A DNA stretch of 64,000 bases, taken from Microbacteriaceae bacterium. GTDB taxonomy: Bacteria > Actinomycetota > Actinomycetes > Actinomycetales > Microbacteriaceae. Position numbers and translations under genes: made by a program. Positions 54,368-63,635 of this stretch are shown here, one piece after another. The DNA lies in assembly GCA_025465095.1 (NCBI GenBank), contig JAODME010000016.1, positions 1 to 64,000 of the forward strand, given 5' to 3'. The notes below the pieces were generated by a model. It saw only the letters and a program-made list of their open reading frames with translations, was not told where the DNA came from and did not search any database. Numbering within the stretch: the first letter of the stretch is position 1; each line of letters opens with the position of its first letter.

Positions 54368-55270
54368 ATGTCAGCGGAACAGCGATTTGATGCACTGAGC
54401 GCGCAGCCGATGGTGAGCACCACCTCGTACTCGAAGACGCTCAGCGGTGTGTGGCGGTCGCTCCGCGACATCCACCAGCACCGCGAGATGCTCGGGCTGC
54501 TCGTCCGGCGCGACCTGAAGGCGCGTTATAAGGACAGCGCTCTCGGTTTCCTGTGGACACTGATTCGCCCACTTACCCAGCTGGCGATCTACTACATCGT
54601 CATCGGCAAGTTCTTGTCGGCCGAACGCGGCATACCGGATTTTGCGATTTACATTTTCACCGGACTGACCGCCTACAGCCTGTTCAGCGAGATCATCGGC
54701 GGATCGACCGCGTCCATCGTCGGGAACGCCGGCTTGATCAAGAAGGTCTACCTTCCGCGCGAGGTCTTTCCGCTTGCGAGCGTCGGCTCCGCGTTGTTCA
54801 ACTTCGGCATCCAGCTGATCATCCTGATCGTCGCCACGCTGGCGATCGGGAAGCCGCCGTTGACGGTGGAACTGCTCTATGCGATTCCGTCACTGTTGGT
54901 GCTATTGATCTTCGGGACGGCAATCGGGCTGCTCCTCGCCGCAGCGAACGTCTATCTCCGAGACATTCAATATCTCGTGGAGGTGCTCCTGCTGATCCTG
55001 CTGTGGGCATCTCCCGTGGTCTACTCGTGGCAGATGGTCAAGGACTTCGCGGGCGAGGGACTTCTGTTGGAGCTGTACACGAACACTCCGGTGACCCTGG
55101 CCGTACTCGGATTCCAGAAGGCTTTCTGGGTCGGCGGGAGCGAGACCGCCGCCTACCCGGACGACCTACTCCTACGGCTGGTGATCGCGATCGGCGTCGG
55201 GATAGTCCTCCTCTTCGGGTTCCAGCGGATCTTCTCGCGCCTGCAGGGCAACTTCGCTCAGGAGCTCTAG
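54368..55270 (+). CDS. wzm: Polysaccharide/teichoic acid ABC exporter permease (Wzm/TagG type)
   Basis: The 300-residue permease has six transmembrane segments and the ABC-2 signature beginning LLVRRDLKARYKDSALGFLWTLIRPLTQLAIYY. This is the hallmark of Wzm/TagG. It exports lipid-linked polysaccharide across the cytoplasmic membrane with the ATPase encoded 3 bases downstream. In ABC-dependent systems polymerisation is completed in the cytoplasm before export. The ATG at 54368 has no obvious Shine-Dalgarno. Confidence 0.93.
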   Translation: MSAEQRFDALSAQPMVSTTSYSKTLSGVWRSLRDIHQHREMLGLLVRRDLKARYKDSALGFLWTLIRPLTQLAIYYIVIGKFLSAERGIPDFAIYIFTGLTAYSLFSEIIGGSTASIVGNAGLIKKVYLPREVFPLASVGSALFNFGIQLIILIVATLAIGKPPLTVELLYAIPSLLVLLIFGTAIGLLLAAANVYLRDIQYLVEVLLLILLWASPVVYSWQMVKDFAGEGLLLELYTNTPVTLAVLGFQKAFWVGGSETAAYPDDLLLRLVIAIGVGIVLLFGFQRIFSRLQGNFAQEL

Positions 55271-55273
55271 AAA

Positions 55274-56473
55274 ATGACAGTCAACCCGCCCGTGGTGGTC
55301 GAAGCGCGCAACGTGTCCAAGAGGTTCGTGGTGCGCAAGGACAACTCGATCAAGGAGCGTCTCGTCACGCTCGGACGAATGGGCCGGAGACACCGGAAGG
55401 AATTCTGGGCTCTCCGCAATGTGGACCTCTCCATCACGGCCGGATCGACCATCGGTTTGATCGGTCACAATGGCTCGGGCAAGAGCACGCTCCTCAAGGT
55501 GATCGGCGGCATCATCGACCCCACCGACGGGGAGGTCAGTCGGCGCGGGCGCATCGCGGCGCTCCTCGAGCTCGGCGCGGGATTTCATCCCGACCTCACG
55601 GGGCGCGAAAACGTGTTCCTCAACGCCTCGATCCTCGGCCTGAGCAAGGCGCAGACCGAGGAGCGCCTGAGCGACATCCTCTCGTTCGCCGGGATCGGTG
55701 ACTTCATCGATACCCAGGTCAAGTTCTACTCGTCGGGCATGTACGTTCGACTGGCCTTCGCCGTCGCCGTGCACACCGACCCCGATTTGTTGCTGGTCGA
55801 CGAGGTGCTCGCGGTCGGCGACGAAGCGTTCCAGCGCAAGTGCCTGGACAAGATTCGATCCTTCCAACAGGAGGGTCGCACGATCATCCTGGTCTCCCAC
55901 TCCCTAGGGCAGGTGACGGAGATGTGCGACCGTGCCGTCCTGCTCAACAAGGGTGAAGTCGTGTTCGACGGCGAGCCAGCCGAAGCTGTTGCCCAGTTCC
56001 GAGACATTCTGGAAGACCGTCGACTCGCTGATGTTTCCGACGCCCCCGAAAAGCCTGTCGTCGGCGGTCGAATCGACGCCGCCCTTGCTTTCCCCGTCGA
56101 CGGGGTACCCGGAGACGATGTCCCGCCCGGGAGCGACCTCTGCATTCGGATCCAACTGTCCAACGAGACCGAAATGCCCGATTGGGTGTGCGCCATTCAG
56201 ATTGACAACGGGCTCGGGCAGATCGTCTATGCGACCACAACTCTGCGCCTGAAAGTCGAATTGTCGCCGTTCAACGGCATACGCACGGTCGAGTATGTAC
56301 TTCGGGACGTGCACTTCGGCACCGGAAAGTACTTTGTGAACGTCTCCCTGATGGACCGCTTCGGCGTGCACCTCCACGACCTGCCACAAGCGTGCTCGTT
56401 CGACGTTCCGGACTTTCCGCTCGCGGTGGGCACCGTGCACGCCGAACCGGAATTCGCGGATCTGGGAAGCTAG
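55274..56473 (+). CDS. wzt: Polysaccharide ABC exporter ATPase with glycan-binding domain (Wzt)
   Basis: The 399-residue ATPase has Walker A GHNGSGKST near residues 63-71, the signature YSSGMYVRLAFAVAVH, Walker B LLLVDEVLAVGDE and the H-loop SHS. An additional C-terminal domain of about 140 residues (260-399) resembles the Wzt C-terminal beta-sandwich that binds the non-reducing end of the glycan. Its presence suggests export of a terminally capped polymer rather than a teichoic acid, although the tail sequence alone does not show specificity. The gene follows wzm after 3 bases, with AGGAG inside the wzm 3' end. Confidence 0.93.
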   Translation: MTVNPPVVVEARNVSKRFVVRKDNSIKERLVTLGRMGRRHRKEFWALRNVDLSITAGSTIGLIGHNGSGKSTLLKVIGGIIDPTDGEVSRRGRIAALLELGAGFHPDLTGRENVFLNASILGLSKAQTEERLSDILSFAGIGDFIDTQVKFYSSGMYVRLAFAVAVHTDPDLLLVDEVLAVGDEAFQRKCLDKIRSFQQEGRTIILVSHSLGQVTEMCDRAVLLNKGEVVFDGEPAEAVAQFRDILEDRRLADVSDAPEKPVVGGRIDAALAFPVDGVPGDDVPPGSDLCIRIQLSNETEMPDWVCAIQIDNGLGQIVYATTTLRLKVELSPFNGIRTVEYVLRDVHFGTGKYFVNVSLMDRFGVHLHDLPQACSFDVPDFPLAVGTVHAEPEFADLGS

Positions 56474-56497
56474 TCGCTCACGCCGGCACGAGGACTC

Positions 56498-57280
56498 TCA
56501 GCGATAGAGCGAGTCGTAAAAGCGTGGCTTGAGATCTGTCTGCCCATGAAACTGGTTGGTTTCATCCATCACGAATGTCATCTCGACCGGTAGTTTCGCG
56601 AGCCGCAGCCCGGCCTGCTTCGCGAAGTAAGTCAGCCAGATGTCATCGAGCATGCGGAACTCGTCGGGTATGTCGGTGAAGAAGCGCTTGTCGGCGAAGA
56701 TGCGCGAGGAGCAGACCGACCCGCCAGGGCCGACGTGATCCACACGGTCATCCGCTCCTGCAGGCTGACGAGTCCAGTAGCTGTCCCCGACCGTCCACGC
56801 CCACCATGCCTTCACCGCGCCGGGGTCATAGGCTCGTATCGCTTCGCGGACGAATGTGGCATCGAAATCCTGATCGTCGTCGATGACGATGATCGGCGAA
56901 TTCGACTTCGTCGCCTCAATCCGGCGCGCCCAGAAAAACCGCCCGATCGACCCGAAGTTGATGACGCTCTTGACGATATCTACGCGTCGAAGTGCACCGG
57001 CGCCTGCCTCGAACTGGCGAAGCCCGGACAGATACTCAGCATGATCGGCTCGCTTGTTGTTCCACAGAAACAGCCGCACGCCGTTCGGATAGTCCTGGTC
57101 GTTCAGCATGTCGAGGATCGGACGTATTCGCGCGGGACGATTCCAGAGACACATGATCACGTGAGCTTCGTTGCCCGTGGTCGGGGCGAGGCGAAAGGTG
57201 GTCGCATGGAAGCGCCCCTCGATGTACTGCTTGCGTACCACAAGCCATACCCACCGTTGAAGCAAGGCCTTGAATCTCAC
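56498..57280 (-). CDS. Putative GT2-like glycosyltransferase
   Basis: The 260-residue protein has a GT-A-like fold. EAHVIMCLWNRPARIRPILDML is the donor-domain opening, IIVIDDDQDFDATF the DxD-type metal site, and FRMLDDIWLTYFAKQAGL matches the conserved GT2 acceptor segment. Donor and acceptor are unknown. The start is GTG (MRFKALLQRW); TAGGAT lies six bases before it with no Shine-Dalgarno, suggesting a leaderless mRNA. It is convergent with wzt at a 24-base gap. The first 20 residues are hydrophobic or basic and may associate with the membrane. Confidence 0.8.
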   Translation of the reverse strand: MRFKALLQRWVWLVVRKQYIEGRFHATTFRLAPTTGNEAHVIMCLWNRPARIRPILDMLNDQDYPNGVRLFLWNNKRADHAEYLSGLRQFEAGAGALRRVDIVKSVINFGSIGRFFWARRIEATKSNSPIIVIDDDQDFDATFVREAIRAYDPGAVKAWWAWTVGDSYWTRQPAGADDRVDHVGPGGSVCSSRIFADKRFFTDIPDEFRMLDDIWLTYFAKQAGLRLAKLPVEMTFVMDETNQFHGQTDLKPRFYDSLYR

Positions 57281-57286
57281 AGTGCA

Positions 57287-57292
57287 ATCCTA
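57287..57292 (-). promoter_or_regulatory. -10 box of a leaderless glycosyltransferase gene
   Basis: TAGGAT on the minus strand lies six bases before the GTG at 57280. No Shine-Dalgarno is present. Confidence 0.4.
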
Positions 57293-57333
57293 AACGGCGG
57301 CGGTCGCTCCCGAAATTCAGCTGGGGCGCCGCA

Positions 57334-58170
57334 TCACGGCAACCGCCGCGGATCGTAGCCTAGAACAGCGCGAGCCCGGGAGATATCGGCGCAACTGTAG
57401 CTCGGCAGCCCCTCCACGATCTCGATGGCGCGGCCGCGTTCTCGAGCCCTCGCGATCAGCGTCGAGTTGGCCGTCGGGACGCCGCTTCCGATGTTGAGCA
57501 CCACGCAGCTGGCAGCGAGAGGCACCGTGCTGCTGAGCGCGATGGCAGTCGCGACATCGTCGCTGTGCACATAGTCGCGCACGAACTCGTCTCGTCCTCG
57601 AAAAACTATCGGTTCGTGACCGGTCGAGAGGCAGGCCCTCGTCGCCACGGACTCGGGAAAACCCGGGCCCCACACGTTGAATATACGAAGGATGACGACT
57701 TGCAGTCCGGTCCCCGTGCGGGTTGCCTCACGCAGGAGCCGCTCGGCCTCGAGCTTGGTGCGAGCGTAGTGCGACCGAGGGTCGAGCCGTCCCGACTCTG
57801 GCACTGGCGCGTGGAAGCTGTCCCCGTAGACCGCCGCTGTCGAAGCGAAGACGATCCTCGCTACCGTGCCGCGCCGGGCGGACGCCGCCAACAGCTTCGT
57901 CGCTTCGACGTTGAGGGCCTGCGCTCCCAGGGGATCGGCCTCGCAGGATGGTCCGATCATCGCAGCGAGATGGACGATGACGTCGGGCGTGTAGGTGGAG
58001 ATGACGTCGTCGAGTCGTGATTCGTCGGTCACGTCGAGGTCGACGAAGCCCGGTCCCGGCTGTCGCGCAGAATAGATCACCCGGTGGGGCGAACCGAGAA
58101 CACCAGTGCGGAGAGCTCGACCGATCGATCCGGATGCCCCGGTGACGAGGATCGTCTGCGCTGAGGTCAA
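57334..58170 (-). CDS. NAD(P)-dependent sugar epimerase/reductase (SDR)
   Basis: The 278-residue extended SDR has GASGSIGRAL near residues 11-20, the active-site strand FASTAAVYGDSFH and the YxxxK in SHYARTKLEAERLL. The substrate domain is short, as in dTDP-4-keto- or GDP-4-keto-sugar reductases and in some epimerases. A 4-ketoreductase acting after Gmd or the CapD-like dehydratase is plausible but not shown by sequence. The TTG start overlaps the upstream stop (TTGA), so it is coupled to the CapD-like gene. Confidence 0.85.
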   Translation of the reverse strand: MTSAQTILVTGASGSIGRALRTGVLGSPHRVIYSARQPGPGFVDLDVTDESRLDDVISTYTPDVIVHLAAMIGPSCEADPLGAQALNVEATKLLAASARRGTVARIVFASTAAVYGDSFHAPVPESGRLDPRSHYARTKLEAERLLREATRTGTGLQVVILRIFNVWGPGFPESVATRACLSTGHEPIVFRGRDEFVRDYVHSDDVATAIALSSTVPLAASCVVLNIGSGVPTANSTLIARARERGRAIEIVEGLPSYSCADISRARAVLGYDPRRLP

Positions 58171-59564
58171 CCTTCGTCCTGCTGAACGACAGGCTGGAGC
58201 GCGAAACCCATGCCTTCGAGCTCGCTGATCGCTTCCTCCGCGGTGATCTCGTAGGAGAGCGTCTTTCCAAGGAACGTACGGAGAGAGCGCATGAACTGAA
58301 CCTCGTCGAAGTCGAGCTCGTCTCGCGTCACGAATATCTTGTCGTTCGCCGTGCGATTCACCCGCTCCGGCTCGTAGCTCAACTCTTCGAACATCTTCTC
58401 GCCCGGGCGAAGTCCAACGATCTCGATCGGGAGCGAGGGGTCAACCGCATCGGCGAGACTCCTGGCAAGGTCCACAATTCGCACCGGCTCTCCCATGTCG
58501 AGCACGAAGATGTCGCTGTTCTTTCCCACGATCGCCGATTGGATGATCAGGTTACTGGCTTCATCGATCGTCATGAAAAAGCGAGTGATGTCTTCGTGGG
58601 TGACCGTGAGAGGCTTTCGCGCGGCGATTTGACCTCGAAAGGTCTGCATAACGCTGCCGTTGCTCTCGATGACGTTGCCGAACCGGACCGCGTTGAAGGT
58701 CGTGTGATGGGGATCGCGAGAAAGCGACTCCATCATCATCTCCCCTAGTCGTTTGGTCGCGCCCATCACGTTGACGGGATTCACGGCCTTGTCGGTAGAG
58801 ACCATGACGAAGTTGTCGACTCCATGCTTGATGGACAGCTGCATCACGTTGAGGGAACCCCACACGTTGTTGTTGACGGCTTCGATCGGATTGCTCTGCA
58901 TGAGCGGAACATGCTTGTAAGCGGCAGCATGGAATACGATGTCCGGCTCGTACTCGCCGAAAATCTGGTCGAGAAGCCTTTCGTTCTTCACGTCCGCAAT
59001 GTGAAACCGCACCGTGGGCGACGAGGCGATGGACTGGGAAAGGTTGAAGACTCCGTTCTCCCACCAGTCGACGCAGATGACACGAGCCGGGTCCATCGAG
59101 ATGATCTGGCGCACCAGTTGCGAACCGATGGAGCCCGCAGCACCCGTGATGAGCACCGTTTTGCCGTGGACGAAACGGCGCGCTTCGAGCACATCGTGCT
59201 TCACCGGTTTGCGACCGACGAGACCGAGCACGTCGACATCGGTGAGGTCGTCGATATCGACCGTCTCCTTGGTGAGGATCTCGTAGGTGCGCGGAATCAC
59301 CGCGATCTCGACCCGATCAAGATCGATGGTGCCGAGAAAGTCTCTGATGATCTCCGCGTCGATAGAGGGAATCGCGAAGTACACGAGGTCGACATCGTGA
59401 CTCACGACCACGTCGTTGACGTCCGAGAGCCGACCGAGCACGCCCGGCTCCGTCGACTGGTCATCGAGGAATCCGACAACCACCGCGTCGCTGCGCGCTT
59501 CGATGTCGCGTCGGAGCGCGCGACCTGCTGTGCCCTGCCCGACGATCAAAATCCTGTTACTCAC
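58167..59564 (-). CDS. Soluble CapD/FlaA1-type nucleotide-sugar 4,6-dehydratase
   Basis: The 465-residue protein has an N-terminal nucleotide-binding domain (1-125, ILIVGQGTAGRALRRDIEA). A larger SDR domain follows (about 130-460) with GAAGSIGSQLVRQI, HAAAYKHVPLMQ and STDKAVNPVNVMGATKRLGE, the FlaA1/PglF pattern with Met in place of Tyr. It probably makes a UDP-4-keto-6-deoxy-HexNAc. The usual PglF membrane helices at the N-terminus are absent, so it should be cytoplasmic. The GTG at 59564 with AAGGTG upstream is preferred over the GTG three codons earlier. It is followed by an SDR gene with overlapping stop and start. Confidence 0.9.
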   Translation of the reverse strand: MSNRILIVGQGTAGRALRRDIEARSDAVVVGFLDDQSTEPGVLGRLSDVNDVVVSHDVDLVYFAIPSIDAEIIRDFLGTIDLDRVEIAVIPRTYEILTKETVDIDDLTDVDVLGLVGRKPVKHDVLEARRFVHGKTVLITGAAGSIGSQLVRQIISMDPARVICVDWWENGVFNLSQSIASSPTVRFHIADVKNERLLDQIFGEYEPDIVFHAAAYKHVPLMQSNPIEAVNNNVWGSLNVMQLSIKHGVDNFVMVSTDKAVNPVNVMGATKRLGEMMMESLSRDPHHTTFNAVRFGNVIESNGSVMQTFRGQIAARKPLTVTHEDITRFFMTIDEASNLIIQSAIVGKNSDIFVLDMGEPVRIVDLARSLADAVDPSLPIEIVGLRPGEKMFEELSYEPERVNRTANDKIFVTRDELDFDEVQFMRSLRTFLGKTLSYEITAEEAISELEGMGFALQPVVQQDEG

Positions 59565-59616
59565 CAACAGCACCTTAGCCTTGCAGCACGTTCACTCAGT
59601 ATTCGTGGCGCCCAGG

Positions 59617-61971
59617 TCAGAACGAGCAGGCTTCCAACGACTGCACCTCAGGCGTCAGCGAGGCCGGTCCGCCCAGCAGCACCACCTTGCTCGCTCCAAG
59701 TCGCCGGATCTGGTCGAGCACTCCACGCGGAACGCAAGACGTCGGTACGACGAACAGGGGCGCCTGCCCCTTTCCCGCCAGAGCCGCTCCGGCAAGCGCA
59801 TCTGGATAGTTGAAGCCCGTCGAGAGGTATACGGTGTCGGACCTGTCGAAGGCATCCGTGTTGATGGATTGCGATGCTGCAAAACGGTCCGCTCCGGCGA
59901 GTCGCGCGACGGGCCTGAGCATCGCAAGCTGATCCTCGATGAAGGTGCTGACGGAGTTCACTCCTCCGGCGATCTTGATCGAGGCGACCCCCAGTTTGTC
60001 GAGAAGCTTTTCCGTTGCCCGATTCACGCTCGCGCTTGGGCCGTTCACCAGAATCACGGGCACCGACTTCGCGGCGCCTGCGGCGCCCGCGGAAAGCGCG
60101 TCCGGAAAGTTCGTGCCTGTCACGATATAGGCCGACCCCACGGTTTCGAAGGCGTAGTCGACCACGGCCAGCGAGACTTCATAACGGTCAGCGCCGGAGA
60201 TACGGATAGTCGGCGCAAGGCGCTCGAGTTCGGCGAAGGCGCGGGGCGATACGGAAGCAGGGCCCCCGACAACCACGACCCGCGTCGGGTTGAGACGTTC
60301 GATCTCGGCCCGCACGATTGCGGGCACCCCGTCGACCGGCGTCAGCAGGAGCGGCCCGCCCTGTTTCACCGCTGCGGGCGCCGCGCTGAGCGCATCGGGG
60401 TAGTTGGCGCCAGTGGCGATGTACACGACGGGAGCCGTCGAGGGGAACGCCCGCTGCGACACGGCGACGGCGACTTCGTAGCGATCGGCTCCGCTCAGGC
60501 GCTCGACCGGTGGACCGATTGTCAAGTTGCCCGACACCGTGGCCGAAGCGCTGCGGACCCCCCATGTCGTTTGGAGGCGATAACTGTGGCTGCCCGTTCC
60601 GAGCCCACTCACATCGATCGACCAGGAGCCGTCCGGCGACACCGACGCGGTTCTTGCCGTAGGTAGCCCATCGAAGTACGCGTTGACCGACTGACGCACG
60701 TTTGAGAAGGGCACCGTTCCCCTCAACTCGCCATCGACGCCGACCATCTCCGGGCTGGACACCATGGGCGGCTCTGCCTTGACCGAAATCTCCCACTTTC
60801 CCCCAAGCCACTCCGACACGCTCGCCTTGCCAGCCGCGGAGACCATCGGGAAGAATCCGACCACCGCGTCTTTCTGCCCGGCGGGATCGCAGGTACCCGA
60901 CCAGGTCCCTGCTGAATTCACGCCCATCGCTGACGAACCGATCATCGCCCCACCCCCGCTGTCCCCCGGGAGCATGCACAAGTCGGCGATCACCAGATTC
61001 ACGCTTTCGCCGTCGACATTGATGAGCTGATCGACCGCCAGGATTGTGCCACAGGTCCAGCCTGTTGTGCTGCCGGACTTACAGGCCGGCGCCCCTGCGA
61101 TCGCGGCGATCTGATCCCTGACGGGAATCGGTGCGGAGGCGAGCGGGGCTCCAGAGCCCCCGCCCCAGGTCACCACTTCGGGTTTCGCGGTCCAGCCGGT
61201 TCCGGCGACATCGACCACGCCGATGTCACGCCCCCCGCCGAACGCGAAGGTGCCGGGTTCCGGGGAGCCGATGAACGATCCCGACGTGCCGGATGCCCCG
61301 GCGGTCGTCTGAACCAGCGATCTGTAGGAGTTGGGATCCCCCTCGCAATGGCCCGCGGTTGCTATCTGGAGTGCATGTCGGGTGAGGCTCCCACCGATGA
61401 ATCCGACGGAGCACCGGTAGTGCTCGGCGCCGACCGCGTACCGGTATCCAGTGCCTCCCCGCATATCCTCAAGTGGCTTGAACTCCAGCCCGGAGAAGTC
61501 CCGGACCACCGGCTCCCCGACGACCGCCCGCGCGCCCGTAGAACGAACGAGTTCCGCCTCGTCAGCCGATGAAACGTGCACGACGAGCTTGGCGCCGTCG
61601 AGCCGAGATCCGAGCACGTCCACGCCGCGCCCGTCGAGAAAGTCGACAACGGCCGGCGCTTGAGCTGCGACATCCGCCTGAGCGAGGTACTGCTCACCGG
61701 TGATTCCGAGATCTCGCTCGAGCGCATCGAGCATCTGTCGGGGCAACGCCGCGGCTTCTGTCGTATCGGCACCATCGCGAACCCCGTTCGGCTCCCACAG
61801 CTCAGGCGGCGCCGCCTTGGCCACCTCGGCATTCGTCGCCGCAACCGGGTCGACGGGAGTCATCGCGCTAAACGAGAACACCAGAACGGCCGTCGCTGCT
61901 GCTACCACGTGCCGCACGGCTTTCCAGCTCAACGGAGGATCGTAGCCACGGGCACGGCGATACCTACGCAT
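59617..61971 (-). CDS. Secreted S1-type serine protease with CWB2 repeats
   Basis: The 784-residue exported protein has a long n-region and signal peptide (about 17-45). A pro-like region precedes a trypsin/streptogrisin-type domain: His208 in ATAGHC, Asp249 in GRDIGVV and Ser338 in LPGDSGGG, with several Cys residues for disulfides. A beta-rich module (about 385-480) follows, then three CWB2 repeats (about 490-784), each with DRY or DRF and YPDALS-, FPDALS- or YPDALA-type motifs. The triad is intact, so it should be a wall-anchored protease. The start is ATG 61971; a start 34 codons earlier would put 50 residues before the signal helix. Its target is unknown. Confidence 0.88.
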   Translation of the reverse strand: MRRYRRARGYDPPLSWKAVRHVVAAATAVLVFSFSAMTPVDPVAATNAEVAKAAPPELWEPNGVRDGADTTEAAALPRQMLDALERDLGITGEQYLAQADVAAQAPAVVDFLDGRGVDVLGSRLDGAKLVVHVSSADEAELVRSTGARAVVGEPVVRDFSGLEFKPLEDMRGGTGYRYAVGAEHYRCSVGFIGGSLTRHALQIATAGHCEGDPNSYRSLVQTTAGASGTSGSFIGSPEPGTFAFGGGRDIGVVDVAGTGWTAKPEVVTWGGGSGAPLASAPIPVRDQIAAIAGAPACKSGSTTGWTCGTILAVDQLINVDGESVNLVIADLCMLPGDSGGGAMIGSSAMGVNSAGTWSGTCDPAGQKDAVVGFFPMVSAAGKASVSEWLGGKWEISVKAEPPMVSSPEMVGVDGELRGTVPFSNVRQSVNAYFDGLPTARTASVSPDGSWSIDVSGLGTGSHSYRLQTTWGVRSASATVSGNLTIGPPVERLSGADRYEVAVAVSQRAFPSTAPVVYIATGANYPDALSAAPAAVKQGGPLLLTPVDGVPAIVRAEIERLNPTRVVVVGGPASVSPRAFAELERLAPTIRISGADRYEVSLAVVDYAFETVGSAYIVTGTNFPDALSAGAAGAAKSVPVILVNGPSASVNRATEKLLDKLGVASIKIAGGVNSVSTFIEDQLAMLRPVARLAGADRFAASQSINTDAFDRSDTVYLSTGFNYPDALAGAALAGKGQAPLFVVPTSCVPRGVLDQIRRLGASKVVLLGGPASLTPEVQSLEACSF

Positions 61972-62055
61972 GGAACTGTCGCGAGCTGCAGCATCTGGGT
62001 GTCCCCCCGGACGAGATAGATTCCCTGGGACGACGCTAACACCGCCTGACACCTT

Positions 62056-62085
62056 GACCGTCATGACGATCACCCCAAAACGGGG
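62056..62085. terminator. Palindrome and small hairpin after rmlA
   Basis: A 16-base near-palindrome GACCGTCATGACGATC (one mismatch) lies at 62056-62071. It is followed by CCCC-AAAAC-GGGG (62073-62085). They are 62-91 bases past the rmlA stop. Either might terminate the rml transcript or act as an operator for the CWB2 protease gene. Confidence 0.3.
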
Positions 62086-62146
62086 CGGTCACGTGTTGCG
62101 GAAGTCCCTCGCGCCGCGAGTCACGGCACGACCGATGGGAAGCCTC

Positions 62147-63013
62147 CTACCTGGTCCCGGCTATCCGACTGAGGTATTCGCCGTAACCGCTCTTCAGGAG
62201 CGGCTGGGCCAGCTCCGCGAGCTGACGGTCGTCGATCCAGCCAGCACGCCAGGCAATCTCCTCGATACATCCGATCTTGTATCCCTGCCGGTCTTCGATG
62301 ACCCTCACGAACTCGGTGGCCTGAACCATTGATTCGAATGTTCCCGTGTCAAGCCATGCTGTTCCTCGATCCAGAACCTGCACTCTAAGTCGTCCCGCGT
62401 CGAGGTAGCGCTCATTGATCGTAGAGATTTCCAGCTCGCCGCGCGCGCTGGGCTCGATCGTCTTGGCGATGCCGATGACCGAGTTGTCGTAGAAGTACAA
62501 GCCGGGTACCGCGTAGTTGCTCTTCGGCTGGACCGGCTTCTCCTCGATCGACACTGCCGTGAAGTCGGCGTCGAACTCGACGACTCCATACGAGCGCGGG
62601 TTGGACACGTGGTACGCGAAGATCAGAGCACCGTCGATTTCACCGTGCTCGCGCAGAGACGAGCCGAGTCCGGCGCCGTGGAAGATGTTGTCCCCGAGGA
62701 CCAGTGCGACGCTCTCGTCGCCCACGAACTCCTCGCCGATGATGAACGCTTGCGCCAGCCCATCCGGGGACGGCTGTACCGCATATTCGAGTCGGATGCC
62801 GAGACTCGATCCGTCACCCAGGAGCGCCTTGAACTGGTCACTGTATTCAGGCGTGGTGATGATGAGGATTTCGTTGATACCCGCCATCATGAGAGTCGAC
62901 AGCGGATAGTAGATCATCGGCTTGTCGTAGATCGGCATGAGCTGCTTGGAAATGCCCTTGGTGATGGGCCACAGGCGAGTGCCGGAGCCACCGGCGAGGA
63001 TGATGCCGCGCAA
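62147..63013 (-). CDS. rmlA: Glucose-1-phosphate thymidylyltransferase
   Basis: The 288-residue nucleotidyltransferase makes dTDP-glucose from glucose-1-phosphate and dTTP, the first step to dTDP-L-rhamnose. Signature motifs are [15 protein letters not shown] with [20 protein letters not shown], the sugar-binding GDNIFHG and VVEFD, and [11 protein letters not shown]-like [11 protein letters not shown] near the end. Length and motifs match RmlA (RfbA), not GDP- or UDP-pyrophosphorylases. ATG start, 3 bases after the rmlC stop, in one operon. Confidence 0.97.
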   Translation of the reverse strand: MRGIILAGGSGTRLWPITKGISKQLMPIYDKPMIYYPLSTLMMAGINEILIITTPEYSDQFKALLGDGSSLGIRLEYAVQPSPDGLAQAFIIGEEFVGDESVALVLGDNIFHGAGLGSSLREHGEIDGALIFAYHVSNPRSYGVVEFDADFTAVSIEEKPVQPKSNYAVPGLYFYDNSVIGIAKTIEPSARGELEISTINERYLDAGRLRVQVLDRGTAWLDTGTFESMVQATEFVRVIEDRQGYKIGCIEEIAWRAGWIDDRQLAELAQPLLKSGYGEYLSRIAGTR

Positions 63014-63016
63014 AGC

Positions 63017-63628
63017 TCAGCCTTCCTTCGAGTCGAGCGAGCTATAGAAAGCCTGCACGTCGTTCCACTCCGGAAGCAGTCCGGCTTCGCGGGCGGCGGC
63101 GAGCGTGGGCGCATCCGTATCCTTGGGCGACAGCAACGGCTCACCGGCTTCGGCGGGGAACACGAGCGCGATATCGGAGTCGAGGGGATTCACGCCGTGT
63201 TCGGCGGCGGCGTTGTATACGTCCGATACGAGGTAGGAAACGGTGGCATCGTCGGTGAGTGCCACGAAAGCGTGACCCAAGCCTTCACCGATATAAATCG
63301 CTCGCCGGTCCACGTCGTCGAGACGGACCGAGTCCCATTGCCCGAAGGTCGGTGATCCGACTCGGACATCAATGACGTAGTCGAGCACAGCACCGTGTGT
63401 CACCGTCACGTATTTCGCTTGGCCAGGAGGCAAATCCGCGAAATGGATGCCGCGCACGACACCCCTCTTCGACACGGAGGTGTTCGCCTGACGTAGGTCC
63501 AGCGAGTGCCCGACAATCTTCGCCAGCTCGTCGAAGCGGTACCACTCGAGAAAAACTCCTCGGTCGTCGGCGCGCTGAACCGGTGTGATCTCGTAAGACC
63601 CCGGAATGGACAATTCACGAATCTGCAC
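63017..63628 (-). CDS. rmlC: dTDP-4-dehydrorhamnose 3,5-epimerase
   Basis: The 203-residue cupin-like enzyme epimerises dTDP-4-keto-6-deoxyglucose at C3 and C5 toward dTDP-L-rhamnose. Motifs are RQANTSVSKRGVVRGIHFA (catalytic His), KYVTVTHGAVLDYVIDVRVGS, the Tyr-containing IYIGEGLGHAFVAL, and YLVSDVY. The start is GTG of VQIRELSIPGSYEI; a longer reading upstream is Arg/Ser-rich and unlike the family. TAGGAT lies seven bases before it without a strong Shine-Dalgarno, suggesting a leaderless mRNA. It is 100 bases from the divergent GT2 gene. Confidence 0.95.
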   Translation of the reverse strand: MQIRELSIPGSYEITPVQRADDRGVFLEWYRFDELAKIVGHSLDLRQANTSVSKRGVVRGIHFADLPPGQAKYVTVTHGAVLDYVIDVRVGSPTFGQWDSVRLDDVDRRAIYIGEGLGHAFVALTDDATVSYLVSDVYNAAAEHGVNPLDSDIALVFPAEAGEPLLSPKDTDAPTLAAAREAGLLPEWNDVQAFYSSLDSKEG

Positions 63629-63635
63629 GGGATGA

